A stretch of 64,000 nucleotides of DNA from RPQJ01 sp963754125 (lineage in GTDB: Bacteria > Pseudomonadota > Gammaproteobacteria > Steroidobacterales > Steroidobacteraceae), in assembly GCA_963754125.1 (NCBI GenBank), contig CAVWEX010000014.1, positions 682,001 through 746,000 on the forward strand, written 5' to 3'. This document shows positions 16,441-24,479 of this stretch, one piece after another. The notes under the pieces were generated by a model, which worked only from the letters and a program-made list of their open reading frames with translations, was not told the origin of the DNA and did not search any database. The position numbers were made by a program, and so were the translations under genes. Within the stretch, counting starts at the first letter, position 1. Each line of letters opens with the position of its first letter.

Positions 16441-16770
16441 CTAGATGCGGATGCCCTCGCTCGGGTCTGTCTTGAAGTCGCGAAAGCGATCGAGGTCCGG
16501 CTCGTGTACACCACCGTCGGCCGGGCAGGTGACGAGACCCTCGGGCACTGCGGGATGTCCCGGCGGCAGCCGCGTCGGTCCCTGCGTCAGCGGGGGATGA
16601 CCTGGAGGTACCGGCGGATGCCAGTCCGGCAGGGATCTCCCATCCTGCACGGTGAATCCCCCAGTCGCGCCAGGCGCGACGCTCTCGAGGTCCACCCCAT
16701 CCACGGAGCCACAGCCGGCGACCAGCATCGTCGCCGCAATGAGTGGAAAGGCATACCCAATGCGCTTCAT
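16441..16770 (-). CDS. Proline-rich lipoprotein of unknown function
   Basis: A 109-residue predicted lipoprotein. The signal MKRIGYAFPLIAATMLVAGC ends in a lipobox (LVAGC), with Cys20 the likely lipid-modified residue. The ATG at 16770 is preceded by a perfect AGGAGGT six bases away, deciding the start over one 60 bases upstream. The mature part is short and unstructured-looking, with a repeated PPGHP element (PVPPGHPPL and RLPPGHPAVPEG), then GLVTCPADGGVHEPDLDRFR. No known domain. It is convergent with the tonB operon and divergent from folE. Confidence 0.75.
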   Translation of the reverse strand: MKRIGYAFPLIAATMLVAGCGSVDGVDLESVAPGATGGFTVQDGRSLPDWHPPVPPGHPPLTQGPTRLPPGHPAVPEGLVTCPADGGVHEPDLDRFRDFKTDPSEGIRI

Positions 16771-17004
16771 CGATCTACCTCCTGCCTCGTACATTAGTAG
16801 CCGCCGGGCCCGTGCGTGAGTGCGGCTCACGACAAATGATCGCTGGTCCAGGCTTCACGGATTCAGCGACCGGGGACTCCGGCCACGGCGTACACCCTCG
16901 GCCCGCCCGGGCAGGGTCCCTGCTGCTAGACTCCAGGGCAGTTAAACTTGGCGTTTCCACCTCGTCAGCGCGTGTCCTGCTGGCCGAGCCCGCGGCGGAG
17001 TCCC

Positions 17005-17718
17005 ATGAGCGATCCAACCCGAAAGTCCAATGACGATGCCGACGAGCCGGTGTCGGCACGGATCCGCTCGCGGATCCAGCAGGCCCGGCACCGCTTCCAC
17101 GCCAACGACAACATCGCGGCTTTCCTGCAGCCGGGTGAGATCGAGGCGCTGCTCGACGAAGTCGAGGACAAGATGCGCGGCGTGCTGGAGAGTCTCGTCA
17201 TCGACACGGTCAGCGACCACAACACGCAGGACACCGCACGGCGCGTCGCGAAGATGTACCTCAACGAGGTTTTTCGCGGGCGCTACGTGCCCGCCCCTGC
17301 GGTGACCGAATTCCCGAACGCGGAACACCTGAACGAGCTGATGATCGTGGGCCCCATCACGGTGCGCAGCGCCTGCAGCCACCACTTCTGCCCGATCCTC
17401 GGCCGCCTGTGGGTCGGGATCATGCCGAACGAGCATTCGAACCTGATCGGCCTGTCGAAGTATTCGCGCCTGGCCGAGTGGATCATGGGCCGGCCGCAGA
17501 TCCAGGAGGAAGCGATCGCCCAGATGGCCGACCTCCTCATGAACAAGGTGAGTCCCGACGGGCTGGCCGTGGTCATGGAAGCCGATCACTTCTGCATGCA
17601 CTGGCGCGGCGTCAAGGACGACAAGACCAAGATGGTGAACAGCGTGATGCGGGGATCCTTCCTGAAGGACCACACGCTGCGTCGTGAATTCCTCTCCCTC
17701 ATCAGCCTGACCGACTGA
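17005..17718 (+). CDS. folE: GTP cyclohydrolase I
   Basis: A 237-residue enzyme converting GTP to dihydroneopterin triphosphate, the entry step to tetrahydrofolate and other pterins. Zinc ligands are visible: Cys124 and His127 in RSACSHHFCPILG, and the third in ADHFCMHWRGV. IGLSKYSRLAEWIMGRPQIQ is the conserved substrate-pocket region. The ATG at 17005 follows GGCGGAG; an upstream ATG lacks a ribosome site and adds arginine-rich residues. The next gene, nine bases downstream, encodes a BLUF photoreceptor, so the two are likely one transcript. Confidence 0.95.
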   Translation: MSDPTRKSNDDADEPVSARIRSRIQQARHRFHANDNIAAFLQPGEIEALLDEVEDKMRGVLESLVIDTVSDHNTQDTARRVAKMYLNEVFRGRYVPAPAVTEFPNAEHLNELMIVGPITVRSACSHHFCPILGRLWVGIMPNEHSNLIGLSKYSRLAEWIMGRPQIQEEAIAQMADLLMNKVSPDGLAVVMEADHFCMHWRGVKDDKTKMVNSVMRGSFLKDHTLRREFLSLISLTD

Positions 17719-17727
17719 GGCCTCCCA

Positions 17728-18156
17728 ATGCTCGTCCGCCTCCTCTATGCCAGCCGTGCCACCACGCCGGCCGACATCTCCGTGCACGACTCCATCCTCG
17801 AGCAGTCGAGGGCGCGCAACCCGAAGCTCGGGATCACCGGCATCCTGTGTTTCAGCGAAAACCTGTTCCTTCAGGTGCTGGAGGGCGGCCGCGACGAGGT
17901 CTGCGAGCTCTATAACAGCATCGTGCGCGACGGCCGCCACCAGCACGTGCGCATCCTCAGCTTCGAGGAGATCCGCGAGCGTCGCTTCGGCAGCTGGACC
18001 ATGGGCCAGGTGAACCTCGCCAAGGTCAATGCCGCTCTGCTGCTGAAATACGGCGAGCGCGCCGAACTGAATCCCTTCGAGGGTTCGGCGCACGCCACCA
18101 TGGCCCTGCTCGACGAGCTGATTGCGACGGCACTCGTGGTGAGCCGCGGCGGGTGA
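17728..18156 (+). CDS. BLUF-domain blue-light sensor
   Basis: A 142-residue single-domain BLUF protein binding FAD. The photocycle residues are in the expected places: Tyr7 (LLYASRA), Asn31 (RARNPKLGITG), Gln49 (LFLQVLEGG), with Trp90 and Met92 in GSWTMG. Short BLUF proteins signal through partner proteins because they lack an output domain; about 45 residues remain after the core for a capping helix pair. It lies nine bases after folE. No GGDEF, EAL or helix-turn-helix partner is next to it. Whether it controls folE expression is unknown. Confidence 0.92.
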   Translation: MLVRLLYASRATTPADISVHDSILEQSRARNPKLGITGILCFSENLFLQVLEGGRDEVCELYNSIVRDGRHQHVRILSFEEIRERRFGSWTMGQVNLAKVNAALLLKYGERAELNPFEGSAHATMALLDELIATALVVSRGG

Positions 18157-18289
18157 GCGCCGCGAAAAAGTAAGGGCTGGAGCGACCCCGGTCGGCGCCG
18201 GGAGTCAGCACCATTGGCGCAGGATCGGCCGTCAGGAGTCGTAAACTGACTGACACCATGTGAACCCCGTGCTGCAGGAGATTCTCGCC

Positions 18290-20344
18290 ATGCGCTTCAT
18301 CCTGGCCTCGGCCTGCCTGGCACTCGGCACCGTTTCGGCTGCCGTCCCGGCAGCAAACGACACCCACCCGTTCGGGGTGCGCGACCTCGTCGCCTTCGAC
18401 CGGCTTGCCGACCCGAGGGTCTCCCCCGACGGTAGCCGGATCGTCTTCACCGTATCGTCGCTCGACCTCGACGCAAACAAGCGCCGTTCGGACCTGTGGC
18501 TCGTTGGAACCGACGGCGCGGGGCTGCACGCATTGACGCATGACGACGCCTCCGATTCAAACGGGACGTGGTCCCCGGACGGGCGGACGATCTATTTCCT
18601 TTCGACCCGCAGCGGCTCGTCGCAGGTCTGGAAGCTGCCCCTCGACGGTGGCGAGGCGCAGGCGGTGACCGCCCTGCCACTCGACGTCGGCAGTTTCCGG
18701 CTCTCGCCCGACGGATCGAAGCTCGCGCTGTCGATGGAGGTCTTCCCCGGCAGTACGCCGGCCGAGACGAAAAAACGCATGGCTGACGACGCAGCGAACA
18801 AGGCGACCGGCAGGACCTACGACCGGCTCTTCTTCCGGCACTGGGACACCTGGGCGGACGGCCGGCGCTCGCACGTGTTCGTCGTGCCGGTATCGGGCGG
18901 GGATCCCGTCGACGTCATGAAAGCCATGGATGCCGACTCACCGTCGAAGCCGTTCGGCGGGAGCGAGGAATTCGCGTTCACCCCGGACGGCAGATCTATC
19001 GTCTTCGGTGCGCGCGACGTGGGGCGTGAGGAGGCATGGTCCACGAACTTCGACTTGTTTCTCGCCCCGATCGACGGAAGCGCCGCGCCGCGCAACCTCA
19101 CGGCGGCGAACGAGGCCTGGGACGCGTACCCGGCGTTCTCGCCGGACGGCAAGACGCTGGCGTACGCGGCCATGAAGCGCCCGGGCTACGAGGCGGACCG
19201 GTTCCGCCTCATGGTGCGTGCATGGCCGGATGGAACCGATCGCGTGCTCACCGAAGACTGGGATCGCTCGGTGGGCAACCTCACCTGGTCGGCGGACGGC
19301 AAGGAGATCTTCGTCACGACCGACGACGTGGGGAACCACGCGCTGTTCGCCGTCAATGTCGCGACCGGCAAGGTGCGCACTGTGATCGGCATGGGCCACG
19401 TCGTCGCGCCGCAGCCCCATGGCGAGCGCGTGGTCTACCTGCACGACTCAATGAAAGGGCCGGCGGAGATCTACACCGTCCGTGCCGACGGCGGCGACGT
19501 GAAGAAGGTCACCGGCATCAACGACGCGCGTCTCGCGTCGATTCGCATGGGCGAACCCGAGCAGTTCTCCTTCAAGGGGGCAAACGGAGACGTCGTGCAT
19601 GCCTGGGTCGTCAAGCCCGTGGATTTCGATCCGGCACGGAAGTATCCGGTGGCCTTCCTGATCCACGGCGGCCCGCAGGGCTCGTGGGCCAACGACTTTC
19701 ACTACCGATGGAATCCCCAGGCGTACGCCGGCCGCGGGTACGCGGCGGTGATGGTCGACTTCCACGGCTCGACGGGCTACGGCCAGGCGTTCACCGACGC
19801 GATCAACGGTGACTGGGCTGGCAAGCCGTTCGAGGACCTGCAGAAGGGCCTCGAGGCAGCGCTCGAGAAGTACCCGTGGATGGACGGCAGCCGCGTGGCG
19901 GCACTCGGGGCGAGTTACGGCGGTTACATGATCAACTGGATCGCGGGCAACTGGCCCGACCGATTCAAGACCCTGGTCGTGCACGACGGCAATCTCGACG
20001 AGCGGTTCGCGTACTTCGCCACCGAGGAACTGTGGTTTCCGGAGTGGGAGCACGGCGGCACGCCTTGGGAGAACCCGAAGGGGTACGAGAGGCACAATCC
20101 GGTCGACTTCGTGAAGAACTGGAAGACGCCGATGCTCGTCATCCACGGCGGGAAGGACTACCGCGTCGTCGACACCGGCGGCTTCGCTTCGTTCACGGCC
20201 CTGCAGCGCATGGGCATCCCGAGCAAGTTCCTCTATTTCCCGGACGAGAACCACTGGGTGCTGAAGCCGGCGAACAGCATCCTCTGGCACGACACGGTGC
20301 TCGACTGGCTGGATCGGTGGACCAAGCGGGACGGCCGGGACTGA
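18290..20344 (+). CDS. Secreted S9-family serine peptidase (dipeptidyl/acyl-aminoacyl type)
   Basis: A 684-residue prolyl-oligopeptidase-superfamily enzyme. A signal peptide (MRFILASACLALGTVSAAV) points to the periplasm. A beta-propeller built from PDGxxI-type blades (DPRVSPDGSRIVF, TWSPDGRTIYFL and others) spans about residues 30-420 and gates the site. The alpha/beta-hydrolase domain carries the triad: Ser about 542 in LGASYGGYM, Asp about 622 in HGGKDYRVV and His about 654 in DENHWVL. The ATG follows AGGAG at nine bases; a GTG 30 bases earlier is less likely. It trims dipeptides or acylated residues from oligopeptides. Confidence 0.93.
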   Translation: MRFILASACLALGTVSAAVPAANDTHPFGVRDLVAFDRLADPRVSPDGSRIVFTVSSLDLDANKRRSDLWLVGTDGAGLHALTHDDASDSNGTWSPDGRTIYFLSTRSGSSQVWKLPLDGGEAQAVTALPLDVGSFRLSPDGSKLALSMEVFPGSTPAETKKRMADDAANKATGRTYDRLFFRHWDTWADGRRSHVFVVPVSGGDPVDVMKAMDADSPSKPFGGSEEFAFTPDGRSIVFGARDVGREEAWSTNFDLFLAPIDGSAAPRNLTAANEAWDAYPAFSPDGKTLAYAAMKRPGYEADRFRLMVRAWPDGTDRVLTEDWDRSVGNLTWSADGKEIFVTTDDVGNHALFAVNVATGKVRTVIGMGHVVAPQPHGERVVYLHDSMKGPAEIYTVRADGGDVKKVTGINDARLASIRMGEPEQFSFKGANGDVVHAWVVKPVDFDPARKYPVAFLIHGGPQGSWANDFHYRWNPQAYAGRGYAAVMVDFHGSTGYGQAFTDAINGDWAGKPFEDLQKGLEAALEKYPWMDGSRVAALGASYGGYMINWIAGNWPDRFKTLVVHDGNLDERFAYFATEELWFPEWEHGGTPWENPKGYERHNPVDFVKNWKTPMLVIHGGKDYRVVDTGGFASFTALQRMGIPSKFLYFPDENHWVLKPANSILWHDTVLDWLDRWTKRDGRD

Positions 20345-20409
20345 GGATCGCTTCCTCTTGGCGCGGGCCGCTCGGACGCCATCGCAGTTCCCGAGGCCTG
20401 ACACCGCCG

Positions 20410-20883
20410 TCAGCCTTCCGGGTCCTTGTCTTCTTCTCTGCTTTGATTCCGTTGCTTGTCCTGCTCCATCTCACCGAGCCGCTGCAGCGCCGCCTTGAAC
20501 ATCCCGCTCGCTTCGGTGCTCGACAGCCCCCGCGCCTTTGCCTCGCGCATGGCGTTGAGCAGCGACACCTCGAACCGTCGCTGCGTGTGGTCCCCCACCG
20601 GACTGGCTTGACCCTGGCTCGCAATGCAAATCTGTCCGCTGTCCCGCACCGCAAGCAGCCCCTCGACGAGCAACCGAGCCAACGCTGACTGCACCTCGGT
20701 TTCCTGGAGCGCGAGCTCCTGCGCGATGCGCTCCGACGACGGCAGCAACGCACCGGCCGGCAGCGCTCCTGACTTGATGTCGGAACGGATCACGCGATAG
20801 AGCCGCTCCTCGAGCGCGAGCGCGCTCTGCTCGCGCAGCGCCCGACGCCACCGCCCCGTGCGTGTCCCTGACTGCTCCTCCAC
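20410..20883 (-). CDS. GntR-type winged-helix regulator
   Basis: A 157-residue protein. The winged helix is LEERLYRVIRSDIKSGALPA followed by LLPSSERIAQELALQETEVQ and LLVEGLLAVRDSGQICIA, the arrangement of GntR DNA-binding domains. The C-terminal 70 residues (RRFEVSLLNAMREAKARGLS) form a short helical tail rather than an effector domain, like small YtrA/DevA-type members. The GTG at 20883 is chosen because GGAGGG lies ten bases upstream. It is convergent with the peptidase gene. Target genes are unknown. Confidence 0.72.
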   Translation of the reverse strand: MEEQSGTRTGRWRRALREQSALALEERLYRVIRSDIKSGALPAGALLPSSERIAQELALQETEVQSALARLLVEGLLAVRDSGQICIASQGQASPVGDHTQRRFEVSLLNAMREAKARGLSSTEASGMFKAALQRLGEMEQDKQRNQSREEDKDPEG

Positions 20884-21126
20884 GTCGCGTCGCCCTCCGT
20901 GTGCGCTGCAACCGCCGCCCGTGAAGCATAGCGCCACCTCCACCCCATGGCGCGGGTACAGACGCACGCTACGGTGGGTGTCGGCTCAGGCGACACGACG
21001 CGACGAGCTTAAACTTGCCTCGCGAAGGGCGCCTCGCGCCGGACATCAAGGCCTTCGACCCACGAGTGATTGCTTTACCAACCGTGCAGGACGCGCTACA
21101 GATGTGTCGCCTTTCGTCCCTTGAAA

Positions 21127-21178
21127 AGCAAAACGGCCCCAAAGGGTCCGCTCGCTTCGATTCGATGGTCGCGGGGGC
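21127..21178. repeat. Left copy of a tRNA-fMet 3'-end/terminator direct repeat
   Basis: This 52-base segment aligns in the same orientation with 26915-26967. Both begin AGCAAAACGGCCCCA, contain a hairpin (here CGGCCCC AAA GGGTCCG with one mismatch), then GCTTCGA. About 15 bases after the hairpin comes TGGT-GCGGGGGC, the complement of the last bases of initiator tRNA. Similarity stops 12 bases into the tRNA. It sits in the 420-base gap before ppk2. It looks like an attachment-site copy or a tRNA-gene remnant. Confidence 0.6.
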
Positions 21179-21197
21179 GCGCTACGGATCCAAGCAA

Positions 21198-21225
21198 TTG
21201 TTGTGGCGGAAGATCTCTTTATATG
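21198..21225 (+). promoter_or_regulatory. Candidate promoter for ppk2
   Basis: TTGTTG at 21198-21203 and TATATG at 21220-21225 are 16 bases apart in a locally AT-rich patch, about 80 bases before the ppk2 ATG. The elements are reasonable for sigma-70 but not perfect. Confidence 0.4.
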
Positions 21226-21303
21226 TATCAATGATTTAGCGCGCCATAGCATGGTCCCCCTTGCGGCGGCGCCGCAGCCAGACCTCGAGGTCACTGAGTC
21301 ACG

Positions 21304-22215
21304 ATGAAGAAGCTCAAACGCGCTGAAACACACGCGATCGCGTCGCTCCAATCGAGCGGGGAACTCCGCCGTGATGCCGAGGAGGTGGTCGCGGCCGAAG
21401 GCCGCTGGCGTGTCGTCGGACCCGGTGGGCCGCCGCAGCGTGCCCCCCGCGACTACAAGTACATCGACGAGCTGGTGCGCCTGCAGTTCGAGTTGCTCAA
21501 GATGCAGGAATGGGTGCGCCTGCAGGGCCTCAGGGTCTGCGTGCTGTTCGAGGGCCGCGATGCTGCCGGCAAGGGCGGCGTCATAAAACGCATCACCGAG
21601 CCGTTAAACCCGCGCGTCTGTCGCGTCGTCGCACTCGGCACCCCGACCGAGCGCGAACGCACGCAGTGGTACTTCCAGCGCTACGTCGAGCATCTTCCGT
21701 CCGCCGGTGAGATCGTGCTGTTCGATCGCAGCTGGTACAACCGTGCGGGTGTCGAGCGAGTCATGGGATTCTGCAGCGACTCGGAGTACCAGGAGTTTCT
21801 CCGCGCCTGTCCGCTGTTCGAGGAGATGCTGGTCCGCTCCGGCATTCACCTCATCAAGTACTGGTTCTCGGTCAACGACGAAGAACAGGAACGGCGCTTC
21901 GTCGAACGCATGCACAATCCCGTCAAGCGCTGGAAGCTGAGCCCGATGGACGTGGAGGCGCGCAAGCATTGGGTCGAGTACTCACGCGCCAAGGACAGGA
22001 TGCTAGAGCACACCGACCGAAAGAAGACGCCCTGGCACATCGTGGACGCAGACAACAAGAAGCGCGCGCGCCTCAACTGCATCGCCCACTTGCTGCGCCA
22101 GATCCCCTACAAGGACCTGCGTCCGGTCGAACTCGATCTCCCTGCACGCCAGCGAGACACCGGCTACAAGCGCCCCAAGAAATCGAGCCAGGGCTGGATC
22201 CCGCAGATATATTGA
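21304..22215 (+). CDS. ppk2: Polyphosphate kinase 2
   Basis: A 303-residue PPK2-family kinase transferring phosphate between polyphosphate and nucleotides (class I enzymes favour NDP to NTP). The Walker A is in FEGRDAAGKGGVIKRI (about residues 80-95), the Walker B/catalytic region is DRSWYNRAGVERVMGF, and the lid has RMHNPVKRWKLSPMDVEAR. The basic C-terminal segment GYKRPKKSSQGWIPQIY is typical. It lies just inside the left direct repeat of the accessory region and has no neighbours of related function. Subclass is inferred from length and lid motif. Confidence 0.93.
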   Translation: MKKLKRAETHAIASLQSSGELRRDAEEVVAAEGRWRVVGPGGPPQRAPRDYKYIDELVRLQFELLKMQEWVRLQGLRVCVLFEGRDAAGKGGVIKRITEPLNPRVCRVVALGTPTERERTQWYFQRYVEHLPSAGEIVLFDRSWYNRAGVERVMGFCSDSEYQEFLRACPLFEEMLVRSGIHLIKYWFSVNDEEQERRFVERMHNPVKRWKLSPMDVEARKHWVEYSRAKDRMLEHTDRKKTPWHIVDADNKKRARLNCIAHLLRQIPYKDLRPVELDLPARQRDTGYKRPKKSSQGWIPQIY

Positions 22216-22376
22216 TCGTCGCCGATGTCGCACGCGACACCGCTCTGCACCGCAACACTGTTACGTCTTAATCAGGAGACAGTGGCCGGCCCGACATCGA
22301 CGCGATGGACCGCCTGTGCGCCTGCTTCAAGATCCCGGGTTGGGGAGCTACTCGAGTTCGAGATCCTGAAACGAAG

Positions 22377-22420
22377 AAGGGCTTCCTTGCGGAAGCCCTT
22401 GATGTGATTGGTAGCGGCGA
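22377..22420 (-). other. Terminator hairpin plus tRNA-3'-end-like remnant
   Basis: A perfect 10-bp hairpin (AAGGGCTTCC TTGC GGAAGCCCTT, 22377-22400) is followed eight bases later by TGGTAGCGGCGA (from 22409). Read on the minus strand this is ...GCCGCTACCA, a tRNA-like 3' end, then the hairpin, then CTTCGTTTC. The same order (CCA end, short gap, terminator) occurs at the true tRNA-fMet at 26.9 kb. No tRNA body follows upstream, so it is at best a fragment. Confidence 0.4.
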
Positions 22421-22424
22421 CCTG

Positions 22425-22616
22425 CTACCGCGATTGGAGGAAGGCTGGATCGAGGTCGAGTTGCGGTAGGCCGGTAGGCTCCGCCGCCCTCTCCCGCCGG
22501 TACGTCGCCTCGATCTCGCCCAGGATGCGAGCCTGCGCCGTCTCACTCATCGGGCAGCCGTCGATCCGCCCCACCAGCGCCCGGTACTTCTGATCGAGTT
22601 TGTCCATGCCGGCCAT
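22425..22616 (-). CDS. Small protein of unknown function
   Basis: A possible 63-residue protein (MAGMDKLDQKYRALVGRIDG onward), mostly helical and charged, ending LPQLDLDPAFLQSR. Its composition is natural for a soluble protein and unlike the arginine/alanine-rich shadow frames around it. No ribosome site is convincing and a second ATG lies nine bases in. It resembles small genes carried on phages and islands, but I recognise no family. Confidence 0.4.
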   Translation of the reverse strand: MAGMDKLDQKYRALVGRIDGCPMSETAQARILGEIEATYRRERAAEPTGLPQLDLDPAFLQSR

Positions 22617-22705
22617 CGTGACCGGCGTGGTGATCGGCGTCACGGCGCATTTGTTCGGCAAATGCTCCAATTCTCCGAATGGTTGGCTCGCCACAGGATG
22701 CTCCG

Positions 22706-22927
22706 ATGGGACTGCAAGATCGCGACTGGTATCAAGACGAAATCAAGCGCAAGGCCGGCACGCCGACCGGCGGTTCAACATCTAAGTCGGAGTTAGCCCG
22801 GTTGCTCGCGGACAAGGATCGCGGCAGGGCCGGGCGTCCGTGGTGGCTTGCCGAATGGATTCGGGTCGCCATCTTCTTTGGCGCGATCGCAGTCCTTTAC
22901 TTGGCCTGGACGCAGTTCCGCGGCTGA
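22706..22927 (+). CDS. Small single-helix membrane protein
   Basis: A 73-residue protein opening MGLQDRDWYQDEIKRKAG, a motif seen at the N-terminus of many small proteobacterial proteins of unknown role. It ends with one membrane helix (IRVAIFFGAIAVLYLAWTQF). The ATG at 22706 is preferred over an earlier in-frame ATG because the QDRDWY start is conserved in such proteins. It lies in the accessory region between decayed genes, with no obvious partner. Confidence 0.6.
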   Translation: MGLQDRDWYQDEIKRKAGTPTGGSTSKSELARLLADKDRGRAGRPWWLAEWIRVAIFFGAIAVLYLAWTQFRG

Positions 22928-22988
22928 TGGACGTAGGGATTTGTCCGGGCTGACCCCGTGAGGCAGCCCCTCGTGCTGCGCTCGGCGC

Positions 22989-23234
22989 ATGATCGACTTG
23001 GGCACCTTCGCGGGCCTATAGGAGCATGACCACAAGCTCGCGGCCTACTGCCCGCGATTCGACCGCTTGGCGGAGCTCGATCTGGCGGCGATGGTCGCGG
23101 CCGGGCATGGCGGACGTCGGCTGCCGATCACGGTACTGTGTTCGGGATGCGGATCGCCGGGGCGGCTAGAGGTGCGCCCGCCAGTCCCGACCCGTGCGGC
23201 CTCAGTTGAATGGGTCCAGATCCCGGCCGACTGA
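22989..23234 (+). pseudogene. Decayed small CxxC-type protein gene (copy 1)
   Basis: An 82-codon frame broken by one TAG (23019-23021): MIDLGTFAGL-stop-EHDHKLAAYCPRFDRLAELD, then MVAAGHGGRRLPIT, LCSGCGSPGRLEVRPPVP and a TGA. Copy 2 at 25.9 kb reads LAAYCPHCDRWVLLDLAG in the same place, so the family evidently has two CxxC pairs (a small zinc-binding fold). This copy has lost both the frame and one cysteine of the first pair (CPRF instead of CPHC). Function unknown; clearly inactive unless translated from an internal start. Confidence 0.6.
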
Positions 23235-23377
23235 CTCGGCCGCCCTCTCCGCCTCGAGCCACTCCAGCCCGTCCGCAATGCGCCGTAGCATCTCCGGCGT
23301 CGCCGAGCCGTGGGGGCCATGAGCAGCCGCGTCAGGAACACCCGGCAGGCGCGCTGGGATTTCTGTAGGTTGGTCAT
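23202..23377 (-). pseudogene. Small frameshifted gene
   Basis: The minus strand reads MTNLQKSQRACRVFLTRLLM and, after a one-base shift in a run of five Cs, continues GSATPEMLRRIADGLEWLEA, then ERAAESVGRDLDPFN and TGA. Both halves have protein-like composition, while the frames around the break do not. Its 3' end overlaps that of the convergent CxxC pseudogene by 33 bases. About 58 residues when joined; family not recognised. The break could be decay or a sequencing error. Confidence 0.4.
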
Positions 23378-23628
23378 GCGGCCATCGTGCCGGCTATGGT
23401 CGCGTCGGTAGTCGAGCCTTTGTGGCCGGTTCGCTCAGCAACACATCTGCCGCCCCAGAGAACTGGGTTGACTCGCGACCGGCTTCGGAAGCGCAATTCT
23501 CGGGCAGCGATCGTGCGTTCTCAGAATCCCGTCCTGTGTCGCATGAAAATGACCCTTGCACGTCCAGCGTAAGCGATGTAACTCGCAGGGTGACACTCAC
23601 CCGCCCCACCGCAGGAGATGCAGAGCAG

Positions 23629-24156
23629 ATGGGTAACCTATCGGCGAGCGTGATTCTGCCGGCACTGCTGGGTCTTGCCGGAACCTTGCTTGGTCTGTGG
23701 CTTGGGCACCGGCGCTGGTCATCGGAAATGCGGATGAAGAAGCGAGCCGCCTACGATGCACGCCGGCATGACGCCTACCTGGAGCTCTGGAACATCCTGG
23801 AGAACGCCCATGTCGCGATCAGGACAGATCAACCAAATCCCGGTGAGATTCGCGCACTTGAGAAACAGATAAACGCGTTTCGAATGCGGAATGCGATCTT
23901 TCTGGATGAAGCGGACTCAGTGCTCTCGAGCAAGTACTTCGGCAGCGTCGTGAAATTTGCCAACACATTGGCGGCCTCGGGCTCGCGCACGATGGCGGAG
24001 GAGTTTGAAAACACCGGCACCTTCCCGGCTGCCGACATGCGCGGGTTTGACGACCTTCTGAGTGCGTCAAAGGTCGTCGATGGACTTCGCGGTGAGCTGA
24101 TTGGTCGAATTAAGGCCGTGATGCTCGAGACCAGCTACGCGGCCAAATCGACATAA
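23629..24156 (+). CDS. Membrane-anchored protein of unknown function
   Basis: A 175-residue protein. An N-terminal membrane helix (SASVILPALLGLAGTLLGLW) is followed by a basic edge and a long helical cytoplasmic domain (YDARRHDAYLELWNILENAH, IRALEKQINAFRMRNAIFLD). The start at 23629 was chosen because the helix begins there; GGAG lies about 11 bases upstream, and the longer frame is low-complexity. Base composition is visibly less GC-rich than the flanking core genes, consistent with acquisition. No domain recognised. The 250 bases before it hold nothing I can identify. Confidence 0.65.
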   Translation: MGNLSASVILPALLGLAGTLLGLWLGHRRWSSEMRMKKRAAYDARRHDAYLELWNILENAHVAIRTDQPNPGEIRALEKQINAFRMRNAIFLDEADSVLSSKYFGSVVKFANTLAASGSRTMAEEFENTGTFPAADMRGFDDLLSASKVVDGLRGELIGRIKAVMLETSYAAKST

Positions 24157-24479
24157 CGGGCACCACAGCGGACGACGATGATCGTCGCCGAAACTCTGTA
24201 GTCGGCGCCGACGACCGGTTTGTCGAGAGCGAGGTCCGGGGTTTCCATGCGCGCAGCCTGGGCCTTCTCAGGCGGTCAGGCGAGGCGCATTTGTGGCGGG
24301 ATCGTGCAGAAACAGAAATCCCAGCGCGCGGCGCGGGCTCGCAGCAGCGGCACTTGCCCGGACTGCCGGGCTCAAGGCCCGCGATCGGCCGGTGCGGGCC
24401 GACGCTGAAGTCCACGATGCAGTACGACTCGGGCAGGCGAGGCGGTTTGAAAGAATTATCCGTAAGATAGTATCTCGCC
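24157..24479. other. Gap without a convincing gene
   Basis: Overlapping short frames exist on both strands, including a minus-strand one opening MIMARYYLTDNSFKPPRLPE, but it loses protein-like composition after about 60 residues and its start collides with the plus-strand gene at 24480. The last 40 bases are AT-rich (GAAAGAATTATCCGTAAGATAG) and probably hold that gene's promoter. Confidence 0.4.

Noticed and set aside
21060..21105. D-arm-like segment (ATTGCTTTACCAACCG) as another tRNA relic
   Set aside because: Only about 20 bases resemble a tRNA; no anticodon or T arm can be folded, so it is not supportable.
23019..23021. In-frame TAG of the CxxC gene as a recoded codon
   Set aside because: The same copy has also lost a conserved cysteine, and no recoding context is visible. 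A nonsense mutation is simpler.
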